Source of the DNA: Mya arenaria
Taxonomy: Eukaryota; Mollusca; Bivalvia; Myida; Myidae
DNA: 64,000 nucleotides
Assembly (NCBI RefSeq): GCF_026914265.1
Contig: NC_069133.1
Coordinates: 46,969,417-47,033,416, forward strand
Direction: 5' to 3'
This document shows positions 10,896 to 24,300 of the stretch, in pieces. The notes below the pieces were generated by a model that worked only from the letters and a program-made list of their open reading frames with translations, was not told the DNA's origin and made no database searches. Position numbers and translations under genes: made by a program. The first letter of the stretch is position 1. Every line of letters begins with the position of its first letter.

Positions 10896-13800
10896 CTAGT
10901 AAAACCGTTTTCGTTTCGAAGGGTCGTCTCTGTTGAATATAACATACGCCACAGCTCCACACACAATGATTCCGATAATAACGAGTAAAATTACAAAGAA
11001 TATTTTGATCCCTGACCAGCCTCCCCCACCCCCACCAGACATAAATCCACCCTTGGGATCCTCAACATGATCTGAAAAAAATGAAATATGAGCACATAAA
11101 ACATCATTTTTGCCAGGATTCCGTTTTTACAGACAGAATAATTGAATAATTATTTGTTATGTATGCAGTAAATGAATATTGTTGAATTCAGTTACATGAG
11201 TATCCGATGCCTACATAGGCATTGTAAAACAAGTTTGCTATTCTTTTCAAATTAAAGAAAATAAAGGTTGCATTTTGACATTAATTATAATAACATAATA
11301 ATAAACATACAAAGTTTGAAAAGTCTTAAAAACTGGTATTTTTACTGCTGAATGTTGCGCTTATTATGGACTTGTTTAACAGGCAAAAAGCAAACCTCTC
11401 GGTGAAGCAAAAAAATCTGCCTCAGGTAATCCAGTGAATGGCTTGTCTCCCTGTGGAAGACAGTAAATCATTAATCATACACAAAAACAACACAGTTTCA
11501 CCAAGATTTCTGACTTGCAGGAAGGGGGGTGTAAAGTTTCTTTTTAATGTCACTACAAAATTTGCCCATCAGAGTTAGACCCAGTGAGAGTAAATCTATT
11601 GGTCTTGTAAGGTTTCGGGCCATAGTGCACACACAGGATGTTAGCCTGTTTAGAACTGCTCTAGAGGTACTTTTATGATCACCAGTTCATAGTACTGTCC
11701 CACTACACCCTGCTTAACTTTCCTCCCATAAGACATTTACTTTTGTAAGGTTTGAAGTCGGGGATCAAATACCAAACAGCAACTGATCGATAGATCATAG
11801 TCAATCATAAGCCAAAAATCATTTGAATACAATAAGGTTAAAATAAAACATTGACTATTACTTTTCAAATAATATTAAAAAAAGATCTCTTAACTGATTT
11901 TCTAAGAAACCTTATGATTGTAATAAGCAGTTTGTTTACATGATTTTACACGAAATTAGATTGTTTGTAATCTTAATCAATCTTAATGGACTTTTGAGCT
12001 GAAAACCTGTTTTTGATCAATAACTAAAGAACCTTCTTATACATGACAAACTTAAGTGTGTGTAATGCACTCACCTCCGTCTCAGGAACATCAAGCTCAT
12101 AGAGTTTCAAGGACATTATATCATGGTTATCTGGAAAAAACAAATACACAATGGTATAATATTACTACTATTGATAAAGTACTGTTTTACTATAAACTGT
12201 AAATTATGATATTAAAGATTTACACAGCTGATGACTTTGAGCAGAAATTGTGTCCTTTATAGATTGTTATCAATACCTTTCTTTGATTGAATTTAGTGAT
12301 CAGATGTGATTTGATGTGTAGCAATTAAACCGAAGGAGATTATTTATTTGAAAATGTTTTTCTTATGATAAATTTAAAGTTGTTCACCGGCAAGTTGTCC
12401 AGTTGCGGCAGAGACTCCAAAGTAGTAGCCCAGGGGCAGCCTGACACCGTCCACAGTGAAACACTCCGTCCAGCCATTCTTACCATCAATATCCATAGAC
12501 ACCTGTGGATAGTTAATTGAGGAAATAGAAATTTTGATCAATGCCTTTGATCTCATATTATTAGAATTATAAAATAATAGTTTAATAGCTGCAACGGACA
12601 ACCAACTGTTAAAGTTCTTTTTATTCTTTGAATAATCAAACCAAATATTTTACCTTCAAAGTTTTTGTGAACAACTTACAAATCCTGAGACTAATCCTGG
12701 TACTTAATTAACACTGTCCATGATGGTTTTTCCAAGCTACATTAGTGATGTGAATGCAACTGACTGATTGTATTAGCTTTTTTATTACCTGTGATCAGTA
12801 GAGCTTTAACTGTACCTTAAGTTTACTTGTAGAGCCCTCATATCTGATGGCCAGGTATGTATCATAGTCCTTGTTTCTAAAGAGTGAGGAACAGCCAGCG
12901 AGCTCAGTGTGTGTGCCGTCCCTGTCATGGTCGTAATTCATTGTTCCATTGTTAACCATGGCTGAGATATATGGGTGTTGATGCTGAAAATGGTTGATAT
13001 TCAATATAAAATTATATACATTCAAATCAATGGAATCAATATGAATGTATACAATTTAACGTATTATAAAATTATCATGTAAATTCCTAGCATAAATAAA
13101 TAATACATCAGTATTATATAAAGAAAAACAAGACATTGCAGGGCTTTTTCACCAAAAATTGTGAAGAGGCCTAGCCTTTTCATTTTGGGAAATTTAAACG
13201 CGTGAAATTCTGCAAATTGGGAAATTTAAATGCGTAAACATCTCAAAATGGGAAATTCCACATGAGGATTGAAGACACCTTTTAAACACGGGTCAAGGTA
13301 TCCATATGATACTTGGAAATCGTGTTACAAAAAACAGGCTCATATCTTACATGTGAGTCTACTTCTAGCGTTTTGTTTTTCAATTATGTCCTTTTTAATA
13401 TGAAATGTGTACAAACACTTCACAGGGTCAAGCTTGAGAAGTTTAAAATGTATGGACTTCCAATTAATACACATGTAGATATTATTTGGGGAGAAATCAT
13501 GTCTTTGACTTCGCTTTTTTAACATGACGCAATGACAAAAGAGGAAGAGAGATTAGTTTTAATCTTCATAGAGTTGATTCTAAATCGAGGGAAAGAATTG
13601 ATAACAATATATGGACTAATTGGTCCTCCAATAACATTTAAATTATACAACATTCTTCTGATGTTAACTTAAAAGATGAAAAGAATAATTTGCTCAGACA
13701 GAATAACTTTTTATTGTAAATTTTTGAAGTAAGATCTACCTTTTTGGGAAAAATATCTGGGAATTGTGAAAAAATATCTGGAAATTGGGAAAATATGCTA

Positions 13801-15329
13801 TTTTTCCCAATTGTGAAGTAGCCTTATTTCGGCCCCTAGCAAATAAGGTGAAAAAGCCCTGCATTGTAAATTGACACCACTAGAATGTTTATAAACTTTA
13901 CTAAAGCACATTCACTTAAGTTGATTCTTATAGCAAAGAGCAACATCATAAAATATTTTTAATATTAATTTTATCATAATGAAATGATTTCCAGTATCAC
14001 ACTCTAACTACAACATTTTTTTCCATTCATAATTTAATGGATGCTTTCCACTGTCAACATTGATCTGTTTTTTGGAACAACTTTTTTTTTTAAATCCAGG
14101 GGATATTGATCCCCTGCCATGTAAGCGGGGGATGGGCCGAAATTCCTGGGGATATGGGATGTATGGTACAGGTATGTGATATAACAATATGTGATAATGT
14201 ATTTACAAATTTGTCTGTTGTCATGTTGAAATGCTTACATTATGTGGTCCATTGTGGTTGCTGTAAGTATCTGCTATGATGGCGAGGCCAACAAATCGAT
14301 CTCTGCTCCCAAACACAGGGCCTGCAAAACACACACAAATGAAACATCAGGCCCCAATATCGCGAAAATACTTAAGTCGAATCTTAAACTGAATCTCAAC
14401 TCATTTTACCATATAAAATCAAAAATTATTGGAAAACAAATATTTTTTTACACATTTTTTAAACCGCGTCGTTTCATTGAATCTGTTAATTAAAACCTTT
14501 GGTCTAGATTCCAAAGGGAAAATATTCTGAAGTCAAAAATGTACTTGAGTACAATTCATGGCCTTTTAACAATTACTCATGTATATTTTTTGCTCTAGAA
14601 TAAGTTTTCTTTGAAATATTGTTAAAATCTTTCAATAATACATTCTATGAGAAAATACGCTTTCAAAAAGTATAAAAAACATACTAGATTTTGAATAATA
14701 CTATGCTTTTATGTGGTAAATTGAGTTGAGATTGAGATTTGACTTAAGTATTTTCGTGATATTGGGGCCAGAGCATAATAGGCTTTATAGCAATGGTGTA
14801 AGATTTGATTTTCCTTACTTATGAGTCAAGACTTGTGAAATATCAATGATTGTACCATCTTGGAGCGTTTTCATACATTAACTCCCATATCGGTAAAACA
14901 GTAAAAAGTAGGCGGAGCTTAACCGAGCATTAAGTACAGTGCAGATAAATTACAAAAATATCTACTTTAATGCACACTAGTTATTGAATGTCGTCATTGA
15001 AAATATGGTACAAATTAGGTAATGTCACCTACAAACTCATGATTTATGAATCATACAACCAGTGCATAGTTCTTGTGTCAAAAACACTGACAGTGCAGTA
15101 ACTATTATATTTATATAATAAGGATGTTTATCATAAAAGCAAGAAAATGTCCTTGTCTTAATTCTTAATCAGATTTACTATACTCTGCTAAAGATCACAT
15201 CAAAAATTGTACTTTGACATTTATATCATGCTACAGAAATGGCCGTTTCAAATTCTAATTGGTTATATTTATTATACCCCCCAAAACAAAGTTTGGGGGG
15301 GTATACTGGAATCGGGTTGTCCGTCTGTC

Positions 15330-15361
<32 letters not shown>

Positions 15362-18300
15362 CGTTTTTTTTTTGTCCGGGATTCATCTTTGTCGTTATTG
15401 AACAAATCTTTTTCAAACTTTCAGATATTAATGGCCATGATGTAAACTTGCGCCTCTGTGAAATTGGTACGGGTCACATGACCCTGACCAGAGTTATCTC
15501 CCCTTGATGTGTTTAAGTAGGCAAAATAAGCCCTGTCCGGGATTCATCTTTGTTATTATTCAACAAATCTTTTTCAAACTTTCAGAAATTAATGGCCATG
15601 ATGTAAACTTGCGCCTCTGTGAAATTGGTACAGGTCACATGACCCTGACTGGAGTTATCTCCCCTTGATGTGTTAAAGTAGGCAAAATAAGCCCTGTCCG
15701 GGATTCATCTTTGTTATTATTCAACAAATCTTTATCAAACTTTCAGAAATTAATGGCCATGTTGTAAACTTTCGCCTCTGTGAATTTGGTACAGGTCACA
15801 TGACCCTGACTGGAGTTATCTCCCCTTGATGTGTTAAAGTAGGCAAAATAAGCCCTGTCCGGGGTTCATCTTTGTTATTATTCAACAAATCTTTATCAAA
15901 CTTTCAGAAATTAATGGCCATGTTGTAAACTTTCGCCTCTGTGAATTTGGTACAGGTCACATGACCCTGACTGGAGTTATCTCCCCTTGTAGGCAAAATT
16001 AGCTTTGTCCGGCCTAACTCCAGGGCAAACAACCTAGACATGGAGGGGTGGGGGGTATTCGTTAGCCTATGGCTTACAGTTCTAGTTTAAAATATTTTTA
16101 ACAATAGAATGATGAAAGATACATGTAGTTATCGTGCAGTCTTGCAAACTTGTCAATACTGAAATAATGAATTGAACAACAGACATTCTGCTATGTAATG
16201 GACACCTACCCAGCTCGAGTCTATCCCTGGCATACCAAACAACGAATCCATCTCCAAACAGACTTTTACCCGATCCGTGAACCTTGAACTGCACATGGAG
16301 TTCCCAGTTCTTTACTCTGCAGGGCTAAAAACCAAAAAACATTTCAAACTTTCTAAAACACAGTATAAGTGACTGCAAGGGCGAAGGAGATCGAAAAATT
16401 GTTTTACATAGTTCCAAATTTTACTGTAGATTATTATTATCCACAGAATATGTTTAAAATTATTGCCTGCATACTATTCATCTTATTAGGTTTTTGACAG
16501 TTTTTCCAGATTTTTATCAGGCAAATTTCAAAAAGATCTGATAATGAAATCTAATTTTACAAGATTTTTCAGTTGTGCATTATCTATCCTAGAGTATTGT
16601 CAACTCAACTCAGCTCTGAGTTTTATGTTATACTCTTACTAACTCATAAAGTGTTTGTATAAAAAATTGATAGCCACTTGAATAAAAGGAAAATATATCA
16701 TCAAAAGTATTGTATTTGAAATAACACACATTGCAGAAAACCATACATAATGTTCAAAAATGTGTTTACAGAAAAATTGTAGAAAAGGAAAAATATTTTG
16801 TCACATACATCTGATATTGTTAAAAAGACACATACCACAGAGTTCCAGATTGCCCCCTGGGTACTCTGCCTGTCAGGTGTTAGACGAATGTAGTTGCTGG
16901 TCACCATTGTTGTCCCAAGGAAGTCCCATAGAGGAATATTCATGCCAGCTCCTAAAGCAAATAGACAGCGATATTGGAATCTGTATCAAAATATATAAGC
17001 ATGATCTACCTTGTGAGATTGAATATCATTATACAAATAAAGGACTTTCAGGGTCCCCTCTGGGTTCTAAAAAGTTGTTGCCACTTTTTCGCGGGGGGTC
17101 CAGGGCAGTGCCCTTGTGGGGGTCAGAGGGGCGTGGTTACTATTGACTGGTGCTTAATGCCAGACTATTCATATACAAAATGTCTACTCTTTACTCCAGC
17201 CAACTTATTGGAAGCCTTATCAAATGGGATGTATTCTATTTATTTGTAAGTATACCCAATGACTTCTGTTAGTCTTTTTGACACTTTTTAACCCCCTAGA
17301 ATGCTGCATAATTATGTCAATTACAAATTGCAACAAAACCAAAGCAAATCTATTTTGTCAATAGAATAACAATTTGCTGATATCTTGTGCTTCATGTACA
17401 ACAAAATATTATGTTTATGCACGACAATGTGCTAATTAAATGCAATTTAAGGCCCTTAAAATACTTCAACCCCTTGAGCCCCCTTAACCCCCCGCGAAAA
17501 AGTGGCGACAACTTTTTGGAACCCAGAGGGAACACTGCAACACATAACCTAATAGCAATCCCTATCTCTGGCTACCTTATCCCACTGACAAGACCATCTC
17601 GACACTATCACAGATCCTGTTACAGATTAATATCTGCCACCACCGACTACTACAAAATCTCATCCTTCCCAAGAGCTATCTTCCATTGGAAAAACCTCCT
17701 GGCAGACATAGTGGCATGCCCTACCCTGGAGCAGTTCAATCAGGCTGTCTGCCAGATTAAACATGTCTCGCCATAGGGAGCTATCAAAACTACAGTAGAA
17801 CACCGCTATTTCGAAGTCGTCGGGACCCAGCTAAATACTTCGAAATAACGATTATTCGACATAAACATTGAGAGAAATAATCCGAAGTTCCAACAACGAT
17901 TGTCTGAAATCCAGCGCATTCGAATTCTACTCTACCGGAATTACAAAATATTTGTGTCATGAAATTTCAAATGGCTGCATTATACCATTGTATTTTACAT
18001 TATGAAAAGCGATGTTTAATAAAATTCCGAAACATTTATTTTTTTTATTAATTTATTTACACAAATAATAATATAATAGTAACATTTATATATAACAGAA
18101 ACATATCATAGCACACAAATTACAGCACAAACTGTAAATAATGTCGCACATTAGCATCGATCGATGTTATTGTGGCAGACATTTCGAATGACGATTTTAC
18201 CGAAAAAAACATCCGTTATATACAAATAATATCACTCAACATTAATCACTCTATGTATGTGATACCGTTGTTTGCTTCATACACGCGCCAATTAACCCAT

Positions 18301-21300
18301 GGCATTCCTTAAACCGCGATAATTGCACCTTATTATAACGTTTATTGGTCTGTCAAGCTGATGTCAGCTGATGTCAGCGTAGTTGTGAAAACACAACAGA
18401 GCAAGGAGCATGGGTCGAAATAATTCGAAATAAAGATTGATAAATACACGTGAAAATTGAATTTGGGACCGAATATTTCGAATATTTAGGAAAAAATCGG
18501 GACCGAAAAAAAGTTCGAAATACCGATTAATTTGGTTTATTGGTGTTCGAAATGGCGGTGTTCTACTGTATTTTTACTTTTTAAACCTAACCTGTACCTC
18601 CTGATTTTAACTTTGTTTTTTAAAAAGCAGGGTTTCCGCCAGGAATTTCATAAGGAATGTCAGAAGGGGAGGGTTTGGTAGGGTGTCCCCTCCCGACGTC
18701 AATTTTTTTTTATTTTCGTATCCAAAGTGGTGCAATTTCCTGCATTTTAAACAAGTTTACAGTTATGTTCCTATGATTTAGAATTACCAACTCAAGTCCG
18801 ATTAACATTAAAAATATTTGTGAAAATGTTTAATGGCTTCTCTTCATTAATTATTGGTATTTCGTTTTCCGACAATACAATATCAACGATATCGATCGAC
18901 TCATGTTTCGTTTAGCGCGGGTATTATTTATATTGACACCGTTGACGTCACCGCAAAACGTGTAAAGTAAGCTGCATGCTGGAACACAAAAGAGCCCGAG
19001 GCAAAGCGACTGCTCGTGGGTGTATTCGTATTTAAAGCTGCAACAGCTAATATTTTTAAAGTCGGGTCGGCTAAATAATAACTTAATGTAATGTGTATTT
19101 TCAGAATTATTTGTCTTTTTTCTAAATAAATTAAAAGAACGATAAAATAATCAAAGTTTAATAATAAGCAACACAAAATATAACTTTACACTAAACTACT
19201 AAAGACGGGAACGCGACTCAATTACATACAACAATATACCATAACCCTTGTTTATAATAACACAGATATCTTAACACGATTCTCAATTACAATTTAATAA
19301 TTTAATATTTGGTTAACAAACGCACTTGGGATTAAGAAACAAAATAAAATGACACATGATTTATGTTACCGAAATCAATTAACACTTATTGTTTACTTTG
19401 CGTTCATAGATGATAATAGGGATGAAGGTCGCAATTACGACAGTGGTGTTTTTCACACATTCCCATTTTGATAATACCTGTAATACCTGTAATCTTCAGG
19501 CCGTAAATTTAGCTTTCGCTATCGTGGCCCCTCTGGTAAATGTCTTCTTTAGTGGTTTCTCAACTGAGTGCGGTTATGTTAACATAAAAACTTTTTTCTA
19601 TTCCAATGTTCAATATTAAGCATTGATTTAAACTGGTTTATGGACTTGGCAGAAACAGTCTCTTCACTAAGGGAATTCCAGTACATAATCGATCTCTGAC
19701 TGAATGAATAAAGTCTTGAATTGTGTTTGCTTTTCTTCTTGAAAAATTTGAGATGATGTCCTCTTAGGTCTCCAGACGAAAGAGTGAAGAGATGATCCCA
19801 TTTTAACTCATCGTGGCCATACACAGACTTATAAATCTGGATCATATCCGCCCTATCTCGTCTATATTCCAGAGTTGGAATTCCTAAGGCTTTTAGTCTT
19901 TGCTCATATGACAAGTCCGATACATCTTTAACTAATTTGGTGGCGCGTCTCTGAACATCCTCTAGTCTTTTTATGTCCTTCTTTAGGTATGGAGACCATA
20001 CACAAGAGCCATATTCTACAATTGGTCTAATAATTGACTTATAAAGGTTGAGAAACATATCTTTGTTCATGAACTCGAAGGATCTCCATATTATTCCAGT
20101 AACTCTGTGTGCTTTGGAAGCAATTTCTGTGATGTGTTCTTCAAAAGTTAGCCTCGAATCAAAAATCACACCTAAGTCCTTTTCTGAAGCAACTGACTCG
20201 ACTTTGACGTAGTTTCCATCAATGTCCTGCATAGTGTATCTAGCACAATCATTATTAGACCCAATGTGCATGACCTTGCATTTGCTTGCATTAAAGCTAA
20301 GTTTACTTTCAGTGCTCCAGTTACATAAATTGTCAAGATCCTGCTGTAACTTTTCACATTGTTGAGGATCGCTTATGGCCGAATAAATCTTAGTGTCGTC
20401 TGCAAAAATCTTCACTATACCCTCCACCACTTGCGGCAAGTCATTTATAAAGCACAAGAACAGCACCGGTCCCAGCACGCTTCCCTGAGGTACCCCACTG
20501 ACCACGTTTGACCAAGATGAAACGCATGATCCAATACGAACACTTTGGACACGATGTTGTAAGAATGATTTTATCCATTTATGTACTGTACCACAGATAC
20601 CAAGATTATTCAGTTTCATAGACAGACGATCATGTGCCACCTTATCGAAAGCTTTACTAAAATCCAAGTAAATCACATCAATTGGGTTACCTTCGTCTAT
20701 CAGTTGAGTCCATTCGTCTAATATTTCAAGAAGTTGAATTGCACAGGACCTGCCACTTCTAAATCCGTATTGGTCATTGGATAAAAGTTTGTTTTGATTC
20801 AAGTGGATCATTAATGCATCACGAACTAGCTTTTCACAAAGTTTGCAAATAATACACGTTAAACTCACTGGCCTATAATTGCTAGGATCCTTTTTACTTC
20901 CTTTTTTAAAAATGGGTGTGACAATCGCCTTTTTCCAGTCTTCTGGGACTTCTCCTTCTCTCAAGGATTTACTAAATAGTAAGTACAATGGATAACTGAT
21001 TAAATCACTTGTTTCACCTAAAACTTTTGGGTGAATATTGTCAGGTCCAGGAGATTTATCTGGCTTCAGAGTTTTAAGCACTTTATCCACATGTTCAGGA
21101 GTAATATGTAAATCAATAAGCAGGTTCTGAACATTTATATCCCTTTCAATTGAGTCACTAATAGGGTCTGTTCTCACGAATACACTGCTAAAGAAACCAT
21201 TTAGTACCTCAGACTTCTCTTCATCTGTCACTGCTGTGGTATTGTCACTCTTGTTAAGATCACCTATTTTGTCCTTTGTCTTCCTTTTAGAATTTACATA

Positions 21301-24300
21301 TCTCCAAAACGACTTTGCATTCGTTTTCACTTCAGAAGCAATTTTCTGTTCGTAATTTCTCTTGGCACTTTTAACTTCTCTAGAACATTCATTTCTTGCC
21401 TCTGCATACTTATTATAATTTGTCGTAGATCTAGAATATTTGTATTTCTTCCAAGCTTTGTTTTTCTTTATAGTTGCAAGTTTTGTATTTCTGTCTAACC
21501 ATAATGGACTGTTACATTTCTTGATACTGGACTTTTTCTTTGGTACATGTTTGTCTACACTGTCACATAAAGTATCTCTGAACACAATCCACATTTCGTT
21601 TACACTTTTCCCCTCCATCAAATTGTCCCAGTTTACACTAGAAAGATCTTCTCTGATTTTTTCATAATTACCTTTATAGTATTGAAATCTCTCATTCGTC
21701 TCATTATGATTCACGTATGAAGCGTCCAGCTCAAAACTTATCATAGAATGGTCACTACATCCCAGAGGGGAATTAATAGTTATTGTCTCTTGGTTGATAA
21801 CTGAATCTTCTTTTGTAAAAACCAAGTCTAAGCAACTGGGTGCTTGGTTATGTCTAAACCGTGTCTCTGACAAAACGTGTTGGTGTAGAAAATTGTCCTG
21901 TACACAATCTAAAAATTTGGTTCCCGATGCTCCCTCTGAGTACTTACTTTCACATTTTTTCCAATCAATGTCTTTGTAATTAAAGTCTCCCAATAACACA
22001 TATTGGTCATATTTTAATGAAACAGAGCTGTTTATCAAGTTAATAAGTTTTTGGTCGTTTTCAACACTTGATGTTGGGCTTCTGTAAATCATACCCAGTA
22101 GTACACAGCAACCTTTTACTAATTCAAACTCACACCAAACATTTTCATTAAACTCTATATGGTCAAAATTGTAGACTTGCGTTACCTTCATTGATTTATG
22201 AACCAGTAATAACACCCCTCTTTCTCCAGACATTTTTGGACACAGGACATCATAGTCAGTAAATTTCAAGTCATTTATACTCATTTTATCAGGAGATACT
22301 TTGGGATAAACTTCGCACAATCCCAACACATGAGGCTTCTCTGTAGCCAGAAACAACTCTAGTTCTGCAACCTTGTTACTCAATGTATCAGTGTTGGTGA
22401 AACATATTTTCAATTTATCCATACAATTATCAATCACTTCCTCCTGAACACTATCAAGATAATAATCTGGGTCAACACTGTTACTAAATGACAAGCTGTC
22501 GACTAGTATCGAATCGTTATCTTCTTCGTCTGAACTATTCAAACTGTCTGTATAACTGTTATTAATAACTTGTACATTAACTCCTGAATTATTTAACTTA
22601 TTTAACTTAACTGTAGGAACTTGTAACGTATTTACATGAGGCTGGTTCTCAACTAGTGAATTGCCCGGTCCCCCGTTCCCGGAGGAACGCGACCATCACC
22701 ACCCCGTGGGCCTGGTACCCGTGGGCCTGGTACCTCAACAATCTTGTCTCTTCTGATGGCCCAAATTCTCCCTGGAAATTCCCTCTTCTTTTCATTAAGT
22801 TCTTCCCTGAGCTTTTTCCCGGCCAGTCTCTGTTTCTGGGTTAGATCTTTCCCGATCCCTATCTTGCGGAATGCCTGATTGTTCTTCAACTTGTATGCGT
22901 TTTTAAGGACGTTCCCCCTTTCCATTCTTTGAAGAATCGTTACCCTGAGGGGTCTGTCTTTGTTTCCGACCTGGAATCGTCCCAACCTAGTAGTCTCCTC
23001 TACCTCTATTTCCACTCCCAGGGCCTCACTGCAAATTTGTTTAACACTTTCAATGTCAGTTTTATCATTTTCTTCAGATTTTTCTTTAACATTGAAGAAC
23101 ACTAGATTTTTCTCTCGCAACTCTTCCTCACGTCTGTCTTCAAATAGTTCACCCACCTTGCTTGCGATCATGTTAGGAAAATCCTCCCTCATTTTAGTCA
23201 CTTCGCCCTCAATGCTCTGTACAGTCTTCAACTGATCTTCTAATCTTGTATTACACGCCTTCACATTTGTGGAAAGTCCCTTGATTTCTTCTTCAAATTG
23301 ATCCTGTCTCTTGTGTACTAGGGTAAGCATTTTATAAAGTTTTTGCGACGCTCCTCTGCATAGCTTACAGAACCATTGTATGCTGTCGTCCGTTTTTCTC
23401 AACAGTTCGTACTCCGTGACCGACACTCTTTCACATTTGATGTGGGACCATTTTTCACAAACACTACACTGTAAGGCTTTATCATCGGGACCCACGTCGG
23501 CTGAACATGACTCACATACAAACTTTTCTTTCGATTTTCCCCTCCCACTGTTGCGGTTGCCCGCCATCTTTTATTGTCACGTGTACACAAACACCAGATA
23601 AAATCAGAGAAGGTGATTTAAATACTTGATAATATGTGATAATATATTTCCAGCTATCTCAAGAAGCACTTTTTACAGTAGACTGACCTCTGTTCACGTA
23701 TACATTTGTATCCTTATTCCTTTTATTTTCAGAAAATGTTCCCCCATATGCTCTCACTTTTCCTCTATTAAACGTCTCTCCGAAAAGTTGATATTTCACC
23801 ACATTTTTAAGTTAATTCCTCCAAAAAGTTATCCATTTGTGTTCCTAATATGTTTATAATAACTTATCTTTACTGTTTCACTTTTGATGGTAAATTTAAC
23901 CAGTTAGTTTTTCAGATTTAAAAGTTTAATATTCTCCGCTGTTAAAAAGAGACTCGTCCGCCATCTCGCGCATGCGCACTCAATGAATAGGAGGAGTTTG
24001 GTTAATTGCACTGTTGAACCTCACCGAAACGCCTTCATGCTGTCGTCGATCCTGAATGGCTGATACAAATGCCGTAATAGTCCCGACACGCCTTCTGGCT
24101 GTCAGTCAACCGTTGCAATCGCAACAAAAATGTGTATTGTCAAAACTGATGATTGTTTTGATAAGGATTGTCGCTACGCGGATTAAAGCATGTCGGCATA
24201 ATTAACGCGTATCGGTAATTAGCCTTGCCAGCGGAAGGCACGTCGGGCCCGACAAGCCATAAAGGGCTGGCGGAAACCCTGAAAAGTACTGTTTCTTTCA

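Larger units (their letters stand above)
19470..23610 (-). mobile_element. CR1-like non-LTR retrotransposon, both ORFs open
   Basis: The minus-strand element carries ORF1 (22653-23567) and ORF2 (19579-22542 plus open frame up to 22695). The 3' region below ORF2 ends in a short direct repeat, ATTACAGGT twice and then ATTATC, near 19465-19490. Such simple 3' repeats are usual for CR1/L2 elements, which lack poly(A) tails. The 5' limit, near 23600, is a guess. The orientation is the same as LMAN2, so the host pre-mRNA reads through it in sense. Both frames are uninterrupted, which suggests a recent insertion. Confidence 0.8.
18628..24281. mobile_element. hAT-like DNA element, split by a CR1-like LINE
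   Basis: The ends are CAGGGTTTCCGCCAG (18628-18642) and CTGGCGGAAACCCTG (24267-24281), a perfect inverted pair. They are flanked by AAAAG at 18623-18627 and 24282-24286, a 5-bp TSD. Without the LINE the element would be about 1.5 kb. I see no transposase frame, so it is non-autonomous or decayed. Its right part (about 24030-24240) is closely repeated at 61190-61375. It lies in LMAN2 intron 1 and ends about 200 bp from exon 1. Confidence 0.75.

Noticed and set aside
15207..15507. Overlapping open frames rich in VCLSVCPSV
   Set aside because: They translate the CTGT/CCGT microsatellite of element H1; the same happens at 44.0, 52.4 and 62.2 kb.
19430..19470. Similarity of GGTGTTTTTCACAC to 61452-61470 as proof of the LINE 3' junction
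   Set aside because: The shared word is short and the order relative to the other shared segment is reversed, so the junction remains approximate.
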